Assembly: GCA_937862865.1 (NCBI GenBank)
Contig: CALMFJ010000002.1
Coordinates: forward strand, 1-32,684
Origin: an uncultured Pseudomonadota bacterium
Lineage (GTDB): Bacteria > Desulfobacterota > Syntrophorhabdia > Syntrophorhabdales > Syntrophorhabdaceae
Length of the DNA: 32,684 nt
Reading direction: 5' to 3'
The notes beneath the pieces are model-generated. The model did no database searches. It was not told the origin of the DNA and was given only the letters and a program-made list of their open reading frames with translations. Below are positions 23,812 to 31,298 of this stretch, piece after piece; positions within the stretch are counted from its first letter, which is position 1; each line of letters opens with the position of its first letter. A program made the position numbers and the translations under genes.

Positions 23812-24564
23812 GTGGATAAGCTTTCAGACAAGAAATACCCTTCCGTACGGGACATCACCGACACAGAACGGATCAGCATGGTCAAAGAGATGTTTGCGAC
23901 CGTCACGAAAAAATATGACTTTCTCAATCATTTCCTGAGCCTGAGGCGCGATGTCGCGTGGCGCCGGTTCACGTGCAAAAAGATGAAGTTCAGCGGCGCG
24001 GGCCGGCTGCTTGACATCGCATGCGGCACCGGTGATCTTTCTCTCGAAGCGGCGAAGAAGCATAGCAATGTCGATATCACGGGCATTGATTTCGTTTATG
24101 AAATGCTCGAGGTCGGGAAAAAAAAGATCGGGCATAAGGGCCTTGGGCGCCGCATTACCCTCATGCAGGCGGATGCCATGGAGCTTCCGTTCCGGGACAA
24201 CTCATTCGACGTTGCCGCCGTTGCCTTCGGCGTCAGGAACATGCCGGACAGGGAAAAAGCCCTTCAGGAGATGCTCCGGGTCGTGGTTCCGGGAGGCTCC
24301 GTCATGGTGCTGGAGATGACCTTTATCCGGAACCGTATGTTTAAGATAATATACCACATCTATCTGAATTATCTCCTTCCCCGCCTTGCGAAATACTTCT
24401 CGCCCAATCCGGCCGCATATCATTACCTGGCCGATTCCATCATGAACTTCCCGAACCCCGACGCCTTCGCCGCTATGATGGAGGCAGCGGGAATGGTCGA
24501 TGTCAGAAAATACCCGCTCACCTTCGGCGTGACGTATCTGCATACGGGCACGAAACCTCGGTAA
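23812..24564 (+). CDS. ubiE: Demethylmenaquinone methyltransferase UbiE/MenG
   Basis: A 250-residue SAM-dependent methyltransferase for the C-methylation step of menaquinone (and in aerobes ubiquinone) synthesis. The family pattern is clear: YDFLNHFLSLRRDVAWRR (35-52), SAM loop DIACGTGD (68-75), then AFGVRNMPDREKALQEMLRVVVPGG and YHYLADSIMNFPNPDAFAAMMEAAG. In an anaerobe it most likely serves menaquinone. The start is GTG at 23812 after AGAGGAAAGCG. There is a 115-base gap from the previous gene and no other menaquinone gene nearby. Confidence 0.93.
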   Translation: MDKLSDKKYPSVRDITDTERISMVKEMFATVTKKYDFLNHFLSLRRDVAWRRFTCKKMKFSGAGRLLDIACGTGDLSLEAAKKHSNVDITGIDFVYEMLEVGKKKIGHKGLGRRITLMQADAMELPFRDNSFDVAAVAFGVRNMPDREKALQEMLRVVVPGGSVMVLEMTFIRNRMFKIIYHIYLNYLLPRLAKYFSPNPAAYHYLADSIMNFPNPDAFAAMMEAAGMVDVRKYPLTFGVTYLHTGTKPR

Positions 24565-24572
24565 AGAATACG

Positions 24573-24625
24573 GGCTATAGGCGATGGGCGATAAGGAAGC
24601 GCCCGGATGATGGGTGATGGGAAAC
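24573..24625 (+). repeat. degenerate heptamer arrays GGCGATR and GGRTGAT
   Basis: GGCTATA, GGCGATG and GGCGATA (24573-24593) are three consecutive seven-base units; 11 bases later GGATGAT, GGGTGAT and GGGAAAC (24605-24625) are three more. They sit in the 94-base convergent gap between ubiE and the six-cysteine gene. Translated in shadow frames they give the Pro/Ser/Ile/Ala strings seen in the ORF track, which are artefacts. Confidence 0.65.
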
Positions 24626-24658
24626 CCGGGGTGAGAGTCCCGTTGCCTATTACCTGCT

Positions 24659-24943
24659 TTATCTCCAATGCGGCGGCAGCTTCCTGTTGCATTCATTGCC
24701 GGATGCTTTACACGTCTCGATTCCCCCGTCCGACGCGCATTTCCACTTGCACATTGTACCGGATGAGCTGTCGTTGTATGTGCCCGACAGGCCCGACCGG
24801 GCAACGGAGACGATGCGCTGGCAGACCAGGCCGCCCGATGCATCCCTGCCGCATCTATATGACTGTTGAGCAGCGCCTGCCGACGATGCCATGATTACAA
24901 CAAGGCCTGCAAAAATAAGGGCCCATAGATGAAAACGTTTCAC
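24659..24943 (-). CDS. Small secreted six-cysteine protein, unknown function
   Basis: A 94-residue protein with a clear signal peptide (MKRFHLWALIFAGLVVIMASSAGA, cleavage before AQQ). The mature part of about 70 residues has six cysteines (31, 41, 65, 69, 78, 85), enough for three disulphides, with the pattern C-x9-C-x23-C-x3-C-x8-C-x6-C and many Ser/Gly. The start is GTG at 24943, seven bases after GGGGAGG. No family is recognised. It is a single gene, convergent to ubiE and divergent from the TMEM175-like gene. The ribosome site and signal peptide make it likely real despite its size. Confidence 0.7.
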   Translation of the reverse strand: MKRFHLWALIFAGLVVIMASSAGAAQQSYRCGRDASGGLVCQRIVSVARSGLSGTYNDSSSGTMCKWKCASDGGIETCKASGNECNRKLPPHWR

Positions 24944-25009
24944 GCTTCCTCCCCTTCAGAATTTCCACCGTATTGTTTTGCAATAAGTGTTCCACGTGAG
25001 AAAGCGTAA

Positions 25010-25038
25010 TTGACACGCCCGGGGCGAAATGATATAAG
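25010..25038 (+). promoter_or_regulatory. strong sigma-70 promoter of the TMEM175-like gene
   Basis: A perfect TTGACA (25010-25015), a 17-base spacer and TATAAG (25033-25038). The predicted transcription start, about 25045, is only some four bases before the ATG at 25049. Confidence 0.7.
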
Positions 25039-25048
25039 CGTTTGAAAT

Positions 25049-25687
25049 ATGGAACATTCCCCTTCCTCCGGCAACAATTTTATCATGACGACGTACCGCA
25101 TCGAGAACCTCTCCGACTCTATTTTTGCCTTTTCCATGACACTCCTTGTCATGAATTTCACCTTCCCTGCCGGAGGGTTCCTGGTCAGCGACAGGCAGGT
25201 GACAGAGTTTTTCCTGAAAGAGATCTACAAATTCGACCGCTACGTCCTGACGTTTATCCTGCTCGCTATTTTTTGGATCAACCACCACCAGCAGTTCCAT
25301 CACATCAAGCGCACCGATCGCCGTTTTCTCTGGATACAGATTGCAATACTTCTCTTCATTGTCATGGTGCCCTTTACCGCGGCATGGATGAGCGCATACA
25401 GCAACCTTCACATGACAAATCTCGTGTTCGACGCGAACCTTTTCATCCTCGGTTTTTTGTTCCTGGTAAGCTGGGTCTACGCCACGCACAAACGGAGGCT
25501 CGTGGAGGACAACCTGGACCGCCGGTTCGTCCGCCACGGCGTGATGCGGTCAATTATAAGCTGTTTTTCCGCCCTGGTCGCAATAGTTCTGGCCTGTTTT
25601 CATCCCGGGTGGAGCAACTATGCTTTTATTCTTACGCCGGTCCTGATGATGGTCGTGCCCCTCGATAAAAAGCGGCCGGCATCGTAG
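25049..25687 (+). CDS. TMEM175-family (DUF1211) membrane protein, putative K+ channel
   Basis: A 212-residue integral membrane protein with six predicted helices. The first helix begins RIENLSDSIFAFSMTLLVM, which matches the R-x-x-x-F-S-D start of helix 1 that lines the pore in TMEM175 channels, here with Leu in place of Phe. Bacterial homologues form tetrameric potassium-permeable channels, so a leak-type K+ conductance is the likely role. Neither ATG (25049 nor the internal one at 25085) has a Shine-Dalgarno sequence. 25049 is kept because the promoter places the RNA 5' end almost on it, but 25085, just before the conserved motif, is possible. Confidence 0.8.
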   Translation: MEHSPSSGNNFIMTTYRIENLSDSIFAFSMTLLVMNFTFPAGGFLVSDRQVTEFFLKEIYKFDRYVLTFILLAIFWINHHQQFHHIKRTDRRFLWIQIAILLFIVMVPFTAAWMSAYSNLHMTNLVFDANLFILGFLFLVSWVYATHKRRLVEDNLDRRFVRHGVMRSIISCFSALVAIVLACFHPGWSNYAFILTPVLMMVVPLDKKRPAS

Positions 25688-25694
25688 CCAAGCA

Positions 25695-25706
25695 GGAAAC
25701 GTTTCC
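25695..25706. repeat. perfect 12-base palindrome GGAAACGTTTCC
   Basis: A perfect palindrome in the 53-base gap between two convergent stops (25687 and 25741). It is too short in loop to be a normal terminator and has no T tract; it could be a protein site or chance. Confidence 0.35.
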
Positions 25707-25740
25707 CGAGGCCGTGTACCGGCGGGCGCAGCAGAACCGG

Positions 25741-26913
25741 TCATTGAGCGGCGTCCCGGGTTTTCCCCCTGCCCCCCATAAAACCGTATCCCGTGCCGAT
25801 CGCATCACACGCTATGTGATAGCTGCGCATGAGAAAGACCATCGCCGGTATTGCAATCACCGCAGGAGCCACGACAATAGCGACAAACAAACGGTAAATG
25901 AACCCGTACATTTCGCCTGCAACGGTGAAGACATCCAGGCTTCCGAGGGCCGCCGTGTCACTCGCAAGATACGCTTCGACCATGTTCGCCATGGCGGAGC
26001 CATCCGTGCACAGGCTAAAAGCTGATGTCAGGACGCTGAGGATGTTGACGGCAACGACCGGGGTCAGGGCAATGGCGAAGGCCCTGACGATATTCTCGAA
26101 AAACACTTCTCTGCGGGCATCGAAGGCCATATTGACAACCGAAAAAGGGAACGTGACGCAAAATACGGATGCCCGCACGGCGGCGCTTATGATAACGCCC
26201 GTAAAGGTGAACAGGAGCAGCGTATAAAAGATAAAACCGGAGATAGCCCCGATGTTGTCGGTGGTCAGATCCTTTACGATCTGCAGGATGCTGATCATGT
26301 TCCGGGCGTCTATATTGACGCCGATCCCGCAGGTGATCACGGCCATATACTCCGATACCGTATAGCTGACAGCCATCAAGAACCCGCCAAGGGCGGTATT
26401 GAAAAAGGCAAGACAGGCAAGCGGCGGTATCACCGGCAGAAGAAAGATCAATTGGGCGAGGCGCACCCTGATCGCATCAGTCCATTTTATGCTCTGTCCG
26501 GCAAGCGGGGACGCCTCTTTAACGGCTATCAACTGCCCGGACAGCTCAAGCGACCCGGAACTGCTCTTGAGCTCTTCTTTTATTGTTGCCAGGTTTTCAA
26601 ATACGGCGTCATTCCCCATCTGCTCGAAACCGGCCGATATCACGATCCTGGGAAACGCCCCGATGAAGGTTCCCGGTTTGCCGTCAACCCCTGCGAGGTA
26701 GGGGACCGGTGTGCATAATGACGCGATGATCATGAACTTGCTCCCCTGGTCCTTCAGGTAGGGGACGATATTCTCCCATCCCCTCTTATAGGCTGTGAAG
26801 ATAACGCGGGAAGAGCCCATTACAAACGCAATCGCGGTGACGATGGCAGCTACCTGCTGCTCCACCTGGGAAACGAGGCCTGCAGTTTGCACGAGAAGAT
26901 CTGTCGGGTCCAT
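25741..26913 (-). CDS. Polytopic membrane protein of unknown function
   Basis: A 390-residue protein with roughly six to seven hydrophobic segments (for example about 15-35, 60-78, 153-190, 222-255, 285-310, 350-375) and short polar loops. The N terminus (MDPTDLLVQTAGLVSQVEQQVAAIVTAIAFVMGSS) is not a cleaved signal. The layout, with a large central loop (about 80-150) and clustered C-terminal helices, recalls VirB6/TrbL-type channel proteins of type IV systems, but I see no other conjugation gene and no diagnostic motif. The start has GAGGTG six bases before the ATG. It is isolated from the upstream gene by a strong terminator. Confidence 0.75.
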   Translation of the reverse strand: MDPTDLLVQTAGLVSQVEQQVAAIVTAIAFVMGSSRVIFTAYKRGWENIVPYLKDQGSKFMIIASLCTPVPYLAGVDGKPGTFIGAFPRIVISAGFEQMGNDAVFENLATIKEELKSSSGSLELSGQLIAVKEASPLAGQSIKWTDAIRVRLAQLIFLLPVIPPLACLAFFNTALGGFLMAVSYTVSEYMAVITCGIGVNIDARNMISILQIVKDLTTDNIGAISGFIFYTLLLFTFTGVIISAAVRASVFCVTFPFSVVNMAFDARREVFFENIVRAFAIALTPVVAVNILSVLTSAFSLCTDGSAMANMVEAYLASDTAALGSLDVFTVAGEMYGFIYRLFVAIVVAPAVIAIPAMVFLMRSYHIACDAIGTGYGFMGGRGKTRDAAQ

Positions 26914-26969
26914 AGCACCTCATTACGATACGGGGACAGCCGTTCGTAAGATGATATAGCATGATAACG

Positions 26970-27000
26970 AAAAAAAGGCCGGGCGAATTACCCCGGCCTC
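26970..27000 (-). terminator. Rho-independent terminator after the 890-residue gene
   Basis: On the minus strand GGCCGGG (26998-26992) pairs with CCCGGCC (26983-26977) around an eight-base loop, followed by TTTTTTT. It lies 28 bases past the stop at 27028 and before the start of the 390-residue membrane protein. Confidence 0.9.
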
Positions 27001-27027
27001 GCGGTTTTTCTGTGATCGAACGAAGGA

Positions 27028-29700
27028 TCATCTCCGCAGCGTAAACCCGCGCGGCGGATTGCCGGGATGGGTGTCGCCTCCCTGCCATTTCCTTTTGATC
27101 ACGATCGTCTTGCCGTCGTCATTCCACTGCACGTGGAACGGGTAGAGCGTTCCCTGTATCTCGTTATTGTTCGTACCGATCGCGAAGGTGGCCTTCGCGG
27201 TGATCGTACCGATGGCCTGAGACAGGCGCATATCCTGCATATACTGGTTTATGACCGTGGCATTCCCGAACGTTAAAATGACGGACGCCGTATTCCCCGA
27301 TATTGATCCCGAAACGGGAATGCTGCCGCCGGGTGTCTGCATGGAGCCGCTTACGTTCGACCCGGATTGGTTCAAGGTCATCTTGCCGTTGAACCGTCCC
27401 TTGGAATCGACCGCGTTCCATGTCCCGTTCAGGGTAACGGGGGTAACGGGGACATTGCGGGATGTGTACGCCCTGCCGCTTGGGGTCGGCACCGGGGGCT
27501 GGGGTTTCGTTGTCTGGGCCGTCGTCGTGGCAGGCGTCTGTGTATTGCTCCCGCCCGACAGCGCTTCCATCAGTTCGCGAAAAGGATCGGGCTGCTCCCC
27601 TTTTTTATAAACGGTCACATTATGCGACGCCTGCGCCAGCTTGACCGGTTTCGGCTGGTATTTCATCCACAACTCCGCGGTGACATAGAAGGTCCCCGGA
27701 GCGGTTGCCGGCAGATTGACCGTATCCCGGGAGGCATACCGTCTCCCGTTGACCACCCAGCTGCAATAAAGGGCTGAAGAGGGGACGTTCGTGTCGCCGA
27801 CGCTCGCTGAAAGCTGAATGTTCTGCCCTACCTCGGCTGAGGAAGGGCCGCTTACCGAGACGGACCCTTTTGCCGGGTCGGGCCCGGCGGCAACGAACGC
27901 ATGGCGGGCTTCCCCTGCCCTGTGCCATTTTCCGGCCATTGCCTGCCATACCACCACCTGCACGACGTTCCGGCCTGCGCGTGCCACCTTGAGTGACTGG
28001 GTATCACCATTTCCGCCGAACCTCACACCGTCGACGGACCACACATAACTGTACGCGGGTTCGTTGTCGCTTCTGCTGAGCTGTGTTATCCGCGTTTTCA
28101 GGGATATTTCGTCACCCACCTTTGACTCTCCCGGCCCGTCCACCTGGACCGAGATCCTGCGGTCCCCGGCAACAACCCGATGCGTATCTTCGCCGACAAG
28201 GATCGACTGGCGCGTGTCAGGCCGCACCACATAAACCACCAGGCTCACATTATACGTTCCCGCCGTGACCAGCGTCCTTTTGAACTTTGTGCCAGAACCG
28301 AGGACCGTGTTGTTTCCCGTCAGCCGCCATGCATATTTGAGGGACGGCTTTATGGATTCGGCCGCTTCGATCTCCGATCCGAGCTCGATCGCATCACCCG
28401 TGAATGCCTGCTCAGGCCCCGTTATTGTCACCTTTACCCTCGGCTTGAGATTGAAGTCCACGGCCACGGGGACCGAAGCCGACTTTTCGTCCTTCGGCTT
28501 GACCGCGACCTTTTTCGATTCCACGCCGAAACCCGACGCCTCGGCGGTCATCGTATATGCCCCGGGAGGGACCTCGTCGAACCGTGCCTCACCGGAATCA
28601 CCCGTCGTCTCCGGCGACCGTGACGACATCCGCACCGTGGCGTTCGCGACGGGGATCGATCCCGACTTGACCCGCGCAGCAACGATGCTCAGAATGGGCT
28701 CCAGGGTGACCGGGTAGCTGTCCTCCCGTGACGGGACCAGTTCAACGGTGTCCGTGTAGGCCAGGTAGCCGTCGGCCGTGACACGGACCGCATATTTTGC
28801 CGGTTTGACACCTTTCGCCGTTACCGTACCGTCCGCCCCCGTTGTGCCGCTCAGCCTCATCTCCGCTGTGAGCGTCACGTGCGCACCGCTGACCGGCTTT
28901 CCCGAACTGTCCCTGACCTCGATCTTGATCACCCTGAGGTTCGTCCTGGTCTTTTCGACCAGTTCCCGGTTCGCCTCATCCAGGTCTTTTTTGGTTATCC
29001 CTTCATCCGACGAAAAACTGTTGTAGCCCTGATGCTTATTCATCAGTTTTCCCCAGTCCTCCGTCTTTATACCGTTCCATGCACTGTTATCGAAGCTCTT
29101 GAAATTTCCCCCGGAACCCCCGTGCGCCCACAGGTCAAAAGAATAGGGCACACCATCGATTACGGCAACCGGAGCGACATGGTTTATGTTGACGTCAAAG
29201 ATGTATCCCCTGTTCAGGGCCTGCCAGCCGTCTTTGTACCCGACAACGGAATGTATCTGGCCGGGGTCGAATCCCGAACCTTTGAGGGTTTCGGTCACGG
29301 CATCGTTAAGGTACCCGCATGTCGCCGCCTCACTGTTGCCATACCTGAGGGAAGCGTCAATACGACCGATCAGGGACGTATTGGGAGTGATCCCCCTGCG
29401 GTCCAACTCTTTCGCAACCTGGGAGGCAATATAGCGCGCCTTTTCAAGTTCACCGGCCGGCGCTGTCGCCTTCAACTGTTCGCCGAATTTCTTCCAGTCC
29501 GCGGGCGTCGGCACCCGGTCCTTCAGGCCCTGCGAATCTACCGGCTGATATCCATGATCTTTTCTGACATCGGTCGGCAGGGGGCGCTCCCCGCGAGAGT
29601 GCCCCGATGCGAAAATGAAGAGCATCGCCGTGATCAATGCCAGCATAACATAATTCACGAGTCTTCCCGCGCTGTTCCCGCCGTGGTGCCGTTCCTTCAT
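27028..29700 (-). CDS. Exported multidomain protein: possible Cys-His-Asp core, carboxypeptidase-regulatory-like and PKD-like domains
   Basis: An 890-residue protein with an N-terminal membrane anchor or uncleaved signal (about 15-33). Residues about 85-235 hold ATCGYLND (Cys128), NHVAPVAVIDG (His174) and YSFDLW (Asp189), the order and spacing of a papain/transglutaminase-like triad; this is my reading, with no family match. Two carboxypeptidase-regulatory-like beta domains follow (about 256-335 and 337-415; VRDSSGKPVSGAHVTLT, TTGDSGEARFDEVPPGAYTMTAEASGF). Then come three PKD/Ig-like repeats (about 420-510, 516-603, 612-698), each beginning with V-x-G-P and containing Y-x-W or C-x-W. A Pro/Thr linker (about 703-755) leads to a beta-rich C domain (LNGTWNAVDSKGRFNGKMTLNQSGSNVSG). 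GGAG precedes the ATG. It follows the thioesterase gene by 31 bases. Confidence 0.8.
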   Translation of the reverse strand: MKERHHGGNSAGRLVNYVMLALITAMLFIFASGHSRGERPLPTDVRKDHGYQPVDSQGLKDRVPTPADWKKFGEQLKATAPAGELEKARYIASQVAKELDRRGITPNTSLIGRIDASLRYGNSEAATCGYLNDAVTETLKGSGFDPGQIHSVVGYKDGWQALNRGYIFDVNINHVAPVAVIDGVPYSFDLWAHGGSGGNFKSFDNSAWNGIKTEDWGKLMNKHQGYNSFSSDEGITKKDLDEANRELVEKTRTNLRVIKIEVRDSSGKPVSGAHVTLTAEMRLSGTTGADGTVTAKGVKPAKYAVRVTADGYLAYTDTVELVPSREDSYPVTLEPILSIVAARVKSGSIPVANATVRMSSRSPETTGDSGEARFDEVPPGAYTMTAEASGFGVESKKVAVKPKDEKSASVPVAVDFNLKPRVKVTITGPEQAFTGDAIELGSEIEAAESIKPSLKYAWRLTGNNTVLGSGTKFKRTLVTAGTYNVSLVVYVVRPDTRQSILVGEDTHRVVAGDRRISVQVDGPGESKVGDEISLKTRITQLSRSDNEPAYSYVWSVDGVRFGGNGDTQSLKVARAGRNVVQVVVWQAMAGKWHRAGEARHAFVAAGPDPAKGSVSVSGPSSAEVGQNIQLSASVGDTNVPSSALYCSWVVNGRRYASRDTVNLPATAPGTFYVTAELWMKYQPKPVKLAQASHNVTVYKKGEQPDPFRELMEALSGGSNTQTPATTTAQTTKPQPPVPTPSGRAYTSRNVPVTPVTLNGTWNAVDSKGRFNGKMTLNQSGSNVSGSMQTPGGSIPVSGSISGNTASVILTFGNATVINQYMQDMRLSQAIGTITAKATFAIGTNNNEIQGTLYPFHVQWNDDGKTIVIKRKWQGGDTHPGNPPRGFTLRR

Positions 29701-29731
29701 GGTCCGTCTCCTGAATACTATTTCTGCAATT

Positions 29732-30166
29732 CTATTGGTCTGCGTCGGGATCGATAGGCCTGCCCGTCCGGTATGATACGCTTTTCATCGTCGCGATCAG
29801 CGTCCGGTCGCCTTCCTTATCCATATAAACAGTAAATATATAGGAACCCGTCCGCTTGTTCATGGAAAGGTTTTCGCCTTCCACGACCAGAAGCGAACCC
29901 GGCTCGGGGCTCGCATGATATGTGATGGAGCAATCGAGGGCTACCGAAACATTGTTCGTATTGTTCCCGAGCACCGAGAAGGCTGCGTCCGCAAGCGAAT
30001 AGATCACGGCGCCGTGCGGCCTTCCGTAAAAATTGTGCATCGCCGGCCCGAGACGCATGTGCATCCTGACCGTCGTGCCGGTCAACTCATCGAGGACGAT
30101 TCCGAGCGACCGGGCATACCCGTCGTCTTCAAACAACCGTTGAACTATTTCGCAATGCTTTTCCAT
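29732..30166 (-). CDS. PaaI-family hotdog thioesterase
   Basis: A 144-residue single-hotdog protein. NFYGRPHGAVIYSLADAAFSVLGN is the PaaI signature, with the helix-start Asp in LADAAF as the catalytic acid. The strand VALDCSITYHASPEPGSLLVVEGENL is also typical. Such enzymes hydrolyse aryl- or acyl-CoA thioesters; in anaerobic aromatic degraders they may salvage CoA, but nothing here fixes the substrate. The ATG follows GAGAGGTTGGC. It is 12 bases after the pseudouridine synthase stop, so the two are probably one unit. Confidence 0.9.
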   Translation of the reverse strand: MEKHCEIVQRLFEDDGYARSLGIVLDELTGTTVRMHMRLGPAMHNFYGRPHGAVIYSLADAAFSVLGNNTNNVSVALDCSITYHASPEPGSLLVVEGENLSMNKRTGSYIFTVYMDKEGDRTLIATMKSVSYRTGRPIDPDADQ

Positions 30167-30178
30167 GCCAACCTCTCA

Positions 30179-31111
30179 TTACCCGTCAAGCCCCATCTTG
30201 CTTTCAAAATACATGGGCCTGCCGGTCAGGGGGTCCGGAAACTCAACCGAGCGCGCCACAAGCTGAAGCGGGCGTGAAAGGTCATCCTCTGCGGAAGGCT
30301 GCGTAACGGGATAGATCCGGTCATTGATGATCGGGATCCCGAGGGCTGCCATATGCACCCGCAGCTGGTGCTTTCTCCCCGTCAACGGCTCGAGCCGGTA
30401 CCGGGCTATTCCATTCTTCGCTTCGATGACGCTTATCCGCGTATACGCATTCGGCGGTCCCTGCGCCTCGTCCATCCGGAAAAAAGGGTTCCCCGCGACT
30501 ATCCGGCTCGCACGCTCAACCGGGAACCTCAGGCCCGGCACATCCAATGCCAGGGCCTCGTACATCTTGCGGACACTGTGCCTCTGAAACAACGATGCAT
30601 ATTTCCCCCTGCTTTCGAGGTCGTGGGAAAAGATAACGATCCCCGCGGTTTCCCTGTCAATACGGTGAAGGGGAACGAGGTCATCCAGCCCGAGCTTCCG
30701 CTTGAGGCGCACGAGAAGGGTTTCCCTCAAGTACCTGCCCGACGGGACCACGGGAAGAAAATGCGGCTTATCGGCGACCACGATACGTTCATCACGATAC
30801 AGGACCGATTCTTCAAAGGGTATCGGAGCCTCTTCTTCGATTTCGCGATAATAAAATATGTAGCCTCCGGCGCGGCACCGGGAGTCCGGGCTGAGCCGCG
30901 TCCCGTTCTCGTCGACGACATTCCCGTTCCCCATCCGGGAGGTCCAGGTGTCTGCCGCAATCTTCGGGAATCTTCCGGTCAGGTATTCAAGGACCGTCCG
31001 GCTGGAATTACGCATGATCCTCAGGCAGCTCGGACCCACACCATTTATCGTCGGAAGCGGTTTTTTCATAACGGTCAACCCGTACATCAGCAACTTCGGT
31101 TTTTCTGACAT
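30179..31111 (-). CDS. RluA-family pseudouridine synthase
   Basis: A 310-residue RNA pseudouridine synthase. HRIDRETAGIVIF contains the catalytic Asp152; PLTGRKHQLRVHMAALGIPIINDRIYP is the conserved RluA C-terminal motif, and VADKPHFLPVVPSGR is the substrate-loop text. The N-terminal section (WTSRMGNGNVVDENG... GYIFYYRE) resembles the RluA subgroup that modifies 23S rRNA and/or tRNA, but the exact target is not clear. The start is uncertain: the ATG at 31111 and the ATG at 31069 both lack a clear ribosome site; the track start at 31198 crosses into the divergent promoter region and is rejected. Confidence 0.88.
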   Translation of the reverse strand: MSEKPKLLMYGLTVMKKPLPTINGVGPSCLRIMRNSSRTVLEYLTGRFPKIAADTWTSRMGNGNVVDENGTRLSPDSRCRAGGYIFYYREIEEEAPIPFEESVLYRDERIVVADKPHFLPVVPSGRYLRETLLVRLKRKLGLDDLVPLHRIDRETAGIVIFSHDLESRGKYASLFQRHSVRKMYEALALDVPGLRFPVERASRIVAGNPFFRMDEAQGPPNAYTRISVIEAKNGIARYRLEPLTGRKHQLRVHMAALGIPIINDRIYPVTQPSAEDDLSRPLQLVARSVEFPDPLTGRPMYFESKMGLDG

Positions 31112-31116
31112 GATTT

Positions 31117-31152
31117 TATCATAAGTGATACGCGCAGTGTTGTGATATGATA
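31117..31152. repeat. inverted repeat TATCATA...TATGATA in a divergent promoter region
   Basis: TATCATA (31117-31123) and TATGATA (31146-31152) are perfect inverted arms 22 bases apart, just upstream of the pseudouridine synthase start. They could be an operator, or simply paired AT-rich -10 elements. No strong -35 box was found for either direction. Confidence 0.35.
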
Positions 31153-31298
31153 CGTGTAAAAAAATCTTGTATAAGTTGCGTTTTGAATGGATAATCACAG
31201 AGAGGGTTCAGGCAGGTCCTTTGAAAAGGTCAACCCCCGAAGCTATGGACCGGCCGGGCATAACACCGGACACGACAATACGGAGGCAATACATCGAT

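Noticed and set aside
24202-24843. 213-residue minus-strand ORF with SPIAYSPYSL text
   Set aside because: It spans ubiE in antisense and the heptamer arrays; the Pro-Ile-Ala strings come from reading a seven-base repeat three ways, not from a real protein.
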